Positions 1-5,146 of a DNA stretch of 5,146 nt are shown here, piece by piece (position 1 is the stretch's first letter; each line of letters starts with the position of its first letter). The stretch spans positions 1 through 5,146 of the forward strand of contig DATDGG010000395.1 in NCBI GenBank assembly GCA_036522235.1, written 5' to 3'. The notes beneath the pieces are model-generated. The model saw nothing but the letters and a program-made list of their open reading frames with translations. It had not been told where the DNA came from and searched no databases. The position numbers were made by a program, and so were the translations under genes. The DNA is from VAZQ01 sp036522235 (GTDB lineage Bacteria > Pseudomonadota > Alphaproteobacteria > Rhizobiales > Xanthobacteraceae).

Positions 1-2
1 AC

Positions 3-290
3 CTCATCGCGATGGCGAGCGACTTCCTGGCCGACGAGTGCTCGCACGTCGAGATGGCCAGCCGGCTCGCCATGGCGCTGGGCGGCGCCGTCGAGCGTGA
101 AGTGGACGTCGAGGCCTTCGCCCCGCGCCCGCGCGGGCTCACGGCCATGCAGCGAGCGAACGATCTCGGTGGTCGGCAACCTCGTCCTGGAGTCAAAAGA
201 CAATGCGCTGACCTGGACGGAGATCGGGGCCGACTTGGTCGAAGAGATCGGCCCCGCCTGCAGCCGCGATCCGATCGTGGAAATGCCTGA
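3..290 (+). pseudogene. Fragment of a ferritin-like di-iron domain protein (5' end outside window)
   Basis: Frame 3 is open from the window edge to a TGA at 288-290, but it looks like real protein only to about base 168. In that part nearly every codon ends in G or C, and the peptide reads as amphipathic helix. It carries DECSHVE (about bases 39-59), which contains an ExxH motif of the kind that supplies di-iron ligands in ferritin-like four-helix bundles. Shortly after comes an alanine-rich MASRLAMALGG helix. After about base 168 the frame gives arginine/glycine-rich text typical of a shadow frame, while frame 1 becomes coding. A complete ferritin-like domain would need a further pair of helices with a second E/ExxH set, and these are absent. 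I therefore read it as a truncated remnant or one side of a sequence junction. The ATG at 12 is probably internal. The family assignment is from memory of motif style and is tentative. Confidence 0.4.
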
Positions 291-906
291 CGGCAGCTGG
301 CTTGCGCCGGTCTATACGGGTGCGCCGCAACGCGCCGACGTCGCCTGGGTGATTCGTTCCTTCGATCGCGGCCGTCATTGGTGCGAGCCGATCCGGATCA
401 TGTCCGACGAGAGCGGCCGCTTCTCCCAGCTGCAGGGGCTCAACTTCAACGAAACCTCGCTCATCGATCTCGGCAGCGGCCATATGCTGGCCATGGTGCG
501 GGCCGACGGCGCGTTTCACACCTCGGGCGACGAGTTCATGCCGGTCGGTGGGGTTGGCGAGCTGCATTGCGCGGAGTCCTTCGACAGCGGCTTGAGCTGG
601 ACGCCCCCGCGGCGCACCGGGATGTGGGGACAGCCCGGCAGCATTCTGCGGCTTTCGTCAGGCGACATCCTGTGCACCTACGGCTATCGGCGGACGCCGT
701 TTGGCGTGCGTTGCGCGCTGAGCCGCGACGGAGGCCGCAGCTGGTCGGGCGATCGCGAGGTCGTGGTGCGCGATGACTCGGCGAGCTGGGACTGCGGCTA
801 TCCGTTCTCAATCGAGCTCGCGCCAGGCCGCATCTTCACGGTCTACTATCTGACCGACGCCGATGGCACCCGGCATATCGCCGGCACCCACTGGGAGCCG
901 CCGTGA
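97..906 (+). CDS. Sialidase-like BNR/Asp-box beta-propeller protein, N-terminus missing or replaced
   Basis: This resembles the exo-alpha-sialidase/BNR-repeat family, six-bladed propellers that hydrolyse or bind terminal acidic sugars. Numbered from the ATG at 97, four Asp boxes (S-x-D-x-G-x-x-W pattern) are visible. They are SKDNALTW (33-40, degenerate), SFDRGRHW (88-95), SFDSGLSW (161-168) and SRDGGRSW (199-206). Between them lie family-style segments: SRDPIVEMPDGSW (56-68), FNETSLIDLGSGHMLAMVR (117-135) and a GDILCTYGYRRTPFGVR stretch (179-195). The first 25 or so residues (arginine, serine and proline rich) look like noise, and credible coding starts near base 169. Frame 1 stays open to the window edge, so the true start is unknown. 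Family members are usually about 100 residues longer at the N-terminus, so a blade or more and any signal peptide seem lost. Activity is doubtful. The stop overlaps the next gene's GTG by 4 bp. Confidence 0.7.
   Translation: MKWTSRPSPRARAGSRPCSERTISVVGNLVLESKDNALTWTEIGADLVEEIGPACSRDPIVEMPDGSWLAPVYTGAPQRADVAWVIRSFDRGRHWCEPIRIMSDESGRFSQLQGLNFNETSLIDLGSGHMLAMVRADGAFHTSGDEFMPVGGVGELHCAESFDSGLSWTPPRRTGMWGQPGSILRLSSGDILCTYGYRRTPFGVRCALSRDGGRSWSGDREVVVRDDSASWDCGYPFSIELAPGRIFTVYYLTDADGTRHIAGTHWEPP
893..897 (+). promoter_or_regulatory. Shine-Dalgarno site for the first oxidoreductase
   Basis: GGGAG lies 5 nt before the GTG at 903, inside the end of the sialidase-like gene. It supports the GTG start and a reading in which translation restarts at the GTGA overlap. 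The three following genes show no comparably clear site at their starts and probably rely on coupling. Confidence 0.55.
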
Positions 907-1754
907 TCCGGATTGCATTTCTGGGCAGCGACAGCACGCACACGGAAGCGTTCGCGCAGCTCATCAATCTTCCCGGCGCGCCGTTTGCGGGCGTGGCCAA
1001 GGTGGTGGCGATCCAGGGTCTCGATCCGGAGCAGGCGCGGCACAAGGCGGCGGAGAACGGCATTGGCCTCGCCGCGGCGACCGTCGCGGAGGCACTGGAC
1101 GGGATCGACCTGGCGATGGTCATCGGGCGCTTCGCGGACAGTCACCTGGAGCCGGCGCTGGCGGCGATCGAGCGGGGGATTCCGACGTTCGTCGACAAGC
1201 CGTTCACCGACACCTCCGCCCATGCGGGCGTCCTCATCGCGCGGGCGCGCGAGCGGCAGGTCGCGCTCTGCTCGAGCTCGCCGCTGCGTTTTGCCGCCGA
1301 GATTGCGGCGCTAAGCGCATCGCAGCCGGCGACTTTCCTCGCGTCGGCGCCGGCCGTATGCACTGATCTCGGGCCGGACCCTCGGCTCAATAGCGCCTTC
1401 TTCTACGGCATCCACGCTCTCGAAATGCTGCTGGAGCTCGCCGGCCACGATATCGAGACCAAGCAGATCACCTACGGGCGCCGCTTCATCAATGTCCATC
1501 TCGACATGAAGAGCGGGAACGCGGCGCAGCTCCAGCTGGTGCGCGGCACGCCGGAATTCTACTCGATCGGACGCATCGATTCGACCGGGCAGAAGCTCGC
1601 CAATGTCGCGCTCGACGGCAGCTACTACCGCGCGGAGCTTAGGTATATTCTGGGCGAGTTCCTGCCCGGCAAGCGCAGCATCCCGCTCGAAAGCAGCGCC
1701 GCCGCGGTCGCGCTGCTCGAAGAGATCGACGCCAACGACCGGTTCCGCACCTGA
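903..1754 (+). CDS. Gfo/Idh/MocA-family oxidoreductase, short divergent type
   Basis: Predicted NAD(P)-dependent dehydrogenase, 283 residues, acting in the cytoplasm on a sugar or cyclitol. The N-terminal half is a Rossmann fold: a first strand IRIAFLG (2-8), a second strand VVAIQGLD (34-41), DLAMVIGR (69-76), and GIPTFVDKPF (92-101), whose DKP replaces the usual EKP motif. The first loop reads GSDSTHTEAF (8-17), not the classical GxGxxG/A. Loops of this D-S/T-H-x-x-AF type occur in a subset of the family. The C-terminal half has FFYGIHALEMLLEL (166-179), where His171 sits where the family's catalytic histidine is expected; the common HxxD form is replaced by HxxE. At 283 residues it is shorter than the usual 330-390. 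GTG is the chosen start because the protein begins directly with the first beta strand and a good ribosome site precedes it. It overlaps its neighbours by 4 bp (upstream) and 1 bp (TGATG, downstream). Substrate unknown. Confidence 0.85.
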   Translation: MIRIAFLGSDSTHTEAFAQLINLPGAPFAGVAKVVAIQGLDPEQARHKAAENGIGLAAATVAEALDGIDLAMVIGRFADSHLEPALAAIERGIPTFVDKPFTDTSAHAGVLIARARERQVALCSSSPLRFAAEIAALSASQPATFLASAPAVCTDLGPDPRLNSAFFYGIHALEMLLELAGHDIETKQITYGRRFINVHLDMKSGNAAQLQLVRGTPEFYSIGRIDSTGQKLANVALDGSYYRAELRYILGEFLPGKRSIPLESSAAAVALLEEIDANDRFRT

Positions 1755-2758
1755 TGGAAGCCTTGGACATCCTCGTCGTCGGCACCGGCCTGATGGCGGA
1801 CATCTATACGAGCATCCTGTCGCAGCGCGCCGATTGCCGCGTGCGCGCGGTGGTCGGCAATACGCCGGACAAGACCCGCGCGTTTGCGGCCCGGCATGGG
1901 CTCGAGCCTTATCCGGCTGCCGACTACGAGCGGCCCTACGCGGATTTCCCGGCGCTGCGCGCGACCGTCATCACGACGCCTGAATGGATTCGCGAAGCCC
2001 CGGTGCGCGCGGCCGTGGCGCACGGCCAGAATATTTTGCTGGAGAAGCCCTTTGCGGTGTCGCTCGCCGAGGCCGCGACTTTGCGCACGCTGCTCGAGCG
2101 GCCCGACCGATTGACCGCGATCTGCCACGTGCTGCGCTACAGCGCGCGCTTCACCGCCCTCAAGGCGCTGATCGAGCAAGGCGGCGTCGGCGAAATCCGC
2201 CACATCTACGCACGGCGCAACTCGAACAGCGCCCGCGCGCAGCGCGTTCTCGGCCGCACCGATCTCGCCTTCTGGCTGACCCCGCATGACGTCGACATCA
2301 TGCGCTGGATCACCGGCAGCGAGGTGGTCGAGGTCTTCGCGCGGTCGCGGGCCAAATTGCGCGAGGCAGACGACTACCTCATCGCCAACCTGAGATTTGC
2401 CAACGGCGTCGACGCGGTGCTGGAAATTTCCTGGTGCAATCCGCCGCTCAGCGGCACCTCGCGCGAGGCGGTGTTCGAGGTGCGCGGCACCAAAGGCTTC
2501 CTCGAGGTCGAAGACAGCGACATGAATGTCCGCCTGTTCCAGGACGGCGAGCGCGTGTCATCCCCCGATACTTATGAATATGTCGACATCCAGGGCGCCA
2601 AGCGCGGATTCTTCGAGCCGATGCTGGACCGTTTCGTGACCGGCGTCCTTGCCGGCGCCGTGACTTCCACGGCCGTTGCGGATGGCTGCGCGACGGTACG
2701 GATTTGCGACATGATCCGCCGCTCGCTCGATACCGGCGGCGTCATCCACGATGGATGA
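1754..2758 (+). CDS. Gfo/Idh/MocA-family NAD(P)-dependent oxidoreductase, canonical type
   Basis: A 334-residue dehydrogenase of normal family length. It likely oxidises, reduces or epimerises a hydroxyl on a sugar, nucleotide sugar or inositol in the cytoplasm. Visible landmarks are LVVGTGLMA (7-15, the dinucleotide-binding GxGxxA loop), ATVITTPEWIR (70-80), the EKP motif in ILLEKPF (94-100), HVLRYSARF (125-133), VGEIRHIYARR (145-155), and WLTPHDVDIMRWITG (174-188), which holds the HxxD pair His178/Asp181 expected at the active site. The C-terminal domain continues as the usual beta sheet with FEVRGTKGFLEV (241-252). The start is the ATG in TGATG, sharing one base with the stop of the preceding gene; no clear Shine-Dalgarno is seen, so coupling is likely. 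Lying directly after another member of the same family, it may catalyse a successive step or pair with it. It overlaps the following gene by 8 bp. The family is secure; the substrate is not. Confidence 0.93.
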   Translation: MEALDILVVGTGLMADIYTSILSQRADCRVRAVVGNTPDKTRAFAARHGLEPYPAADYERPYADFPALRATVITTPEWIREAPVRAAVAHGQNILLEKPFAVSLAEAATLRTLLERPDRLTAICHVLRYSARFTALKALIEQGGVGEIRHIYARRNSNSARAQRVLGRTDLAFWLTPHDVDIMRWITGSEVVEVFARSRAKLREADDYLIANLRFANGVDAVLEISWCNPPLSGTSREAVFEVRGTKGFLEVEDSDMNVRLFQDGERVSSPDTYEYVDIQGAKRGFFEPMLDRFVTGVLAGAVTSTAVADGCATVRICDMIRRSLDTGGVIHDG

Positions 2759-3830
2759 TCTCGGCGAAGTGTTGTTCGGCGCTGGCGCGGTCGTGGTTGC
2801 GGCCAAGGAGGCGGGTGCGGGTTCGCTGCTCGCCGCCTTGATTGCTCAGCGCACGCAGCTTCCGCGCATCGTCGCATTGGTCGAGGCGCCCGCGGATCGC
2901 TATTTCGAGAAGCTTGGCGTCGAGGTCGTGCGCGTCGCCCACGGCTCGGACGGCGGATGGGGCGTCGAGATCGAGCGCCTTCTTGCCGCGGTTGCACCGG
3001 TGCGAATTGTCGTCGGCGCCTCGGCCGGGCTGACGATCGAGAAGGAGCTGATCGATGCCGCAGCGCGGCAGCGGATTCCCGTCATCTCCATGGTCGACCA
3101 TTATTGGAATCTCTGGCAGCGCTTTGCCGGCGCTACGCCGCGCGAGCGGTGGCGCTATCGGCCGGATGTTATTTACGTGCCGGGTGATTGGTGCGTCGCG
3201 CGTCTCAGGGAGCTCGAATGCCCGGTGGCCGATATCCGTGGCTTCCGCCATCCTCATCTGGCGGGCACGCCGAGCCCGCGCTCGCAGGAGCTCGGGAGCA
3301 CGGTGCGGCGCCGATTGGGGTTCGGCGACGACGACACGGTGGTCCTGTACGTCTCCGAATATGCCTTCGCCGACGAGGAGGGCTGGCAATGGGACCAGCC
3401 GACCGAACTCGATATCGAGGAACTGGGCAAGGAGCTTGCAGCGATCGCCGGAGAATTCTCCGACGCGGGGCATCGGACGCGCCTGCTTATCCGCCCGCAT
3501 CCGTCCGAACGACGCCCATGGGAGGCGATCCTCGCCGGCGCCGGCGCCGGAGATGCACCAGATAGGGCAGCGGCCGTCGTGGATCGTAGCCTTGACAAGC
3601 TCGCCCTGTTCTCGGTAGCCGACGTGGCGGTCGGCCTTAACTCGATGCTGCTCGCGGAGGCCGCGCGGGCCGGCGTACCCTCCTACTGCCGCTTTCCATC
3701 GGGGAAATATGCCGGGCCCAAGCTCAGCGATTTTCGTCCGGAGATCGTCGAGCTGAAAACATTGCAAGATTGCCGCGCGGCCATTCGCAACAGCTGCGAG
3801 AGCCTCGGCCCGGCGACGGGCCAAAGATAG
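2751..3830 (+). CDS. Putative GT-B-fold glycosyltransferase-like protein (capsule-type), function unassigned
   Basis: A 359-residue soluble protein with no signal peptide or membrane segment. I cannot name it, but its layout suggests a two-domain GT-B enzyme. Residues 1-170 alternate strands and helices, as in IVALVEAP (40-47), VRIVVGASAG (84-93) and IPVISMVDHYWN (109-120). The DHYWN..RF segment (116-125), then RPDVIYVPGDW (137-147) and a HPHL end (167-170), recall proteins of capsule and nonulosonate clusters in which a D-H-W-x-N-Y segment precedes a PD-x-I-x-V segment. The second half has a strand TVVLYVSEYAF (196-206), LLIRPHPSE (245-253, an HP motif common in capsule and glycerophosphate-type transferases), and ADVAVGLNSMLLAEAARAGVP (290-310), the usual nucleotide-sugar-binding site style with N-S and E-A. 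ATG at 2751 overlaps the preceding stop by 8 bp. A sugar epimerase-like GT-B protein is an alternative. Confidence 0.6.
   Translation: MDDLGEVLFGAGAVVVAAKEAGAGSLLAALIAQRTQLPRIVALVEAPADRYFEKLGVEVVRVAHGSDGGWGVEIERLLAAVAPVRIVVGASAGLTIEKELIDAAARQRIPVISMVDHYWNLWQRFAGATPRERWRYRPDVIYVPGDWCVARLRELECPVADIRGFRHPHLAGTPSPRSQELGSTVRRRLGFGDDDTVVLYVSEYAFADEEGWQWDQPTELDIEELGKELAAIAGEFSDAGHRTRLLIRPHPSERRPWEAILAGAGAGDAPDRAAAVVDRSLDKLALFSVADVAVGLNSMLLAEAARAGVPSYCRFPSGKYAGPKLSDFRPEIVELKTLQDCRAAIRNSCESLGPATGQR
3534..3550 (+). repeat. Short GCCGGC tandem, palindromic
   Basis: Two and a half copies of the self-complementary hexamer GCCGGC lie within the glycosyltransferase-like gene and encode an alanine-glycine run (residues 262-267). 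It falls in a likely flexible loop after the HPSE motif. Probably simple codon-level redundancy; it is a plausible site for replication slippage. Confidence 0.4.
3807..3822 (+). promoter_or_regulatory. GC hairpin with GNRA-type loop ahead of the carbamoyltransferase start
   Basis: GGCCCG-GCGA-CGGGCC forms a perfect six-pair all-GC stem with a GCGA (GNRA-class) loop. It covers the last codons of the preceding gene and ends 12 nt before the ATG at 3835. It is followed by AAAGATAG, not by a T run, so it does not look like an intrinsic terminator. It could shape mRNA stability or ribosome restart between the two genes, or be a by-product of GC-rich codons. Confidence 0.35.
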
Positions 3831-3834
3831 ACCG

Positions 3835-5146
3835 ATGCATATCCTCGGCATTTCCGCTTTCTATCACGACAGCGCCGCGGCGCTGGTGACCGACGGGCGG
3901 ATCGTCGCGGCCGCTCAGGAAGAGCGCTTCACGCGCAAGAAGCAGGATGCCGGTTTTCCGCGCAACGCGATCGCCTATTGCATTGCCGAGGCCAAGCTTT
4001 CGCCGCGCGATATCGACGCCGTGGTCTTCTACGAGAAGCCATTCATCAAGTTCGAACGCCTGCTCGAGACCTATCTCAATTTCGCCCCGCGCGGATTTCG
4101 CTCGTTCAAGATGGCGATGCCGCTCTGGCTCAAGGAAAAGCTGTTTCAGCGGAAAATCCTGGTCGACGCCTTGACGGATATCGACGGCGACGTCGATTGG
4201 GGCAGCCGCCTGTTGTTCTCCGAGCATCATCTGAGCCACGCCGCGAGCGCCTTCTATCCTTCGCCGTTCTCGGAGGCCGTCGTGCTCACCATGGACGGGG
4301 TCGGCGAGTGGGCGACCACGTCGGTGTCGGTCGGGCGGGGGACTGCGCTGGCGATCGAGCGTGAGCTGCACTTTCCCCATTCGCTCGGCCTGCTCTATTC
4401 GGCATTCACGTACTACATCGGTTTCAAGGTCAATTCGGGCGAGTACAAGCTCATGGGCCTCGCCCCTTACGGCGAGCCGAAATATCGCGATCTCATTCTC
4501 GATCGGCTGCTGGCGCTCAAGGACGACGGCACGTTCACGCTCGACCAATCTTATTTCGACTATTGCGTCGGCTTGACCATGACCAACGGGCGCTTCGAGG
4601 AGCTGTTCGGGGAGCCCACGCGGCAACCCGAGGAAGCGCTGCTCACCCAGTTTCACATGGATATCGCGGCCTCGATCCAGGCGGTGACCGAGGAAGTCAT
4701 CCTGCGGATGACGCGCGGGCTTGCGCGCGACTACAAGCTCGCCAATCTCTGCCTTGCCGGGGGGGTGGCGCTCAATTGTGTGGCCAACGGCAAGGTGCTG
4801 CGCGACGGACAGTTCGAGCGGGTATGGATCCAGCCGGCGGCGGGAGATGCCGGTGGGGCGGTCGGCGCCGCGCTCGTGGCCTGGCACAGCCATTTCGGCG
4901 GCGAACGCCAAGTCACCCAGCGCGACGCCATGCAGGGCGCGCTGCTCGGACCCGCCTTCAGCCAGGCGGAGGTTCGCGAGCGCCTCAAGGCGGCCGGCGC
5001 GCGCTTCACGGAGTTGGCGGATGACGCGCTCCTCGACACGGTCGCCGATGGGCTGGTCGCCGGCAAGGCGGTCGGCTGGTTCCAGGGGCGCATGGAGTTC
5101 GGGCCGCGCGCGCTCGGCGCCCGCTCGATCCTCGGCGACCCGCGCT
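3835..5146 (+). CDS. O-carbamoyltransferase, NodU/CmcH/TobZ family (3' end outside window)
   Basis: This family transfers the carbamoyl group of carbamoyl phosphate, through carbamoyl-adenylate made with ATP, to a hydroxyl of a sugar, polysaccharide or antibiotic. It is cytoplasmic and metal-dependent. Here 437 residues are visible with no stop; the family is usually about 570-615 long, so the last quarter or so is outside. The Kae1-like N-terminal domain is clear: MHILGISAFYHDSAAAL (1-17), AAAQEERFTRKK (25-36), SEHHLSHAASAF (129-140, metal-binding histidines), LTMDGVGEW (151-159), SGEYKLMGLAPYG (201-213), LCLAGGVALNCVANGK (305-320) and QPAAGDAGGAVGAAL (333-347, with the metal-type Asp338). 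The beginning of the C-terminal YrdC-like, carbamoyl-phosphate-handling domain shows FQGRMEFGPRALGARS (416-431). All expected motifs in the visible part are intact. ATG at 3835 gives the exact family N-terminus and follows the preceding stop by 4 nt. The acceptor is unknown; the neighbours suggest a sugar. Confidence 0.95.
   Translation, partial: MHILGISAFYHDSAAALVTDGRIVAAAQEERFTRKKQDAGFPRNAIAYCIAEAKLSPRDIDAVVFYEKPFIKFERLLETYLNFAPRGFRSFKMAMPLWLKEKLFQRKILVDALTDIDGDVDWGSRLLFSEHHLSHAASAFYPSPFSEAVVLTMDGVGEWATTSVSVGRGTALAIERELHFPHSLGLLYSAFTYYIGFKVNSGEYKLMGLAPYGEPKYRDLILDRLLALKDDGTFTLDQSYFDYCVGLTMTNGRFEELFGEPTRQPEEALLTQFHMDIAASIQAVTEEVILRMTRGLARDYKLANLCLAGGVALNCVANGKVLRDGQFERVWIQPAAGDAGGAVGAALVAWHSHFGGERQVTQRDAMQGALLGPAFSQAEVRERLKAAGARFTELADDALLDTVADGLVAGKAVGWFQGRMEFGPRALGARSILGDPR

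Noticed and set aside
863..1366. Alternative + strand frame of 167 residues over the first oxidoreductase
   Set aside because: Gly/Arg/Ala-rich text with no domain; it overlaps the motif-bearing frame that starts at the GTG at 903.
1625..2287. Minus-strand open frame of 220 residues within the canonical oxidoreductase region
   Set aside because: The + strand frame shows GxGxxA, EKP and HxxD motifs; the antisense is a high-GC shadow.
3534..3550. GCCGGC tandem as a regulatory or mobile-element signature
   Set aside because: It is in frame, codes for an Ala-Gly loop, and has no flanking repeats or duplications; ordinary GC-rich coding explains it.
3807..3830. Intrinsic terminator between the GT-B-like gene and the carbamoyltransferase
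   Set aside because: The stem has no following T tract, and the next gene begins 4 nt after the stop, which argues for read-through.
2742..3851. Long open frame on the minus strand (369 residues) antisense to the GT-B-like gene
   Set aside because: Spans nearly exactly the + strand gene, shows arginine-rich composition without motifs, and would break a tightly overlapping + strand operon.
3724..4911. Long open frame on the minus strand (395 residues) antisense to the carbamoyltransferase
   Set aside because: The opposite + strand frame carries every carbamoyltransferase motif in order and simply runs off the window. The antisense translation is Arg/Glu/Asp-rich with no recognisable domain, as expected from a high-GC shadow.

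Overview
The window looks like chromosomal DNA from a high-GC bacterium. It is roughly two-thirds G+C by eye, with third codon positions almost all G or C. The gene content suits a proteobacterium (alphaproteobacterial or similar), but nothing here fixes the taxon. All convincing genes are on the + strand and tightly packed. I see no tRNA, rRNA, CRISPR array, insertion sequence or intergenic promoter.

Left edge (1 to about 168): a short piece of what looks like a ferritin-like di-iron protein, cut by the window edge, reads in frame 3 with strong coding character. At about 165-172 the coding signal jumps to frame 1. From there a sialidase-like (BNR/Asp-box) protein runs to 906 but lacks the N-terminal part expected of its family. 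This looks like a deletion, recombination or assembly junction between two unrelated genes.

Middle (903-2758): two consecutive Gfo/Idh/MocA-family NAD(P)-dependent oxidoreductases. The first is short and has an unusual nucleotide-binding loop; the second is canonical. Next (2751-3830) is a protein with features of a GT-B-type glycosyltransferase or capsule-type transferase, without a clear family name. Right edge (3835 to the end): a NodU/CmcH/TobZ-type O-carbamoyltransferase that runs off the window after 437 residues.

The last four genes and the sialidase-like gene are joined by overlaps of 4, 1 and 8 bp and a gap of 4 bp, so they very probably form one translationally coupled operon. Together they suggest a pathway that oxidises or epimerises a sugar (or cyclitol), transfers it, and decorates it with a carbamoyl group. 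The most likely products are a surface polysaccharide, a glycoconjugate or a small glycosylated metabolite. The substrate and product cannot be read from the sequence.
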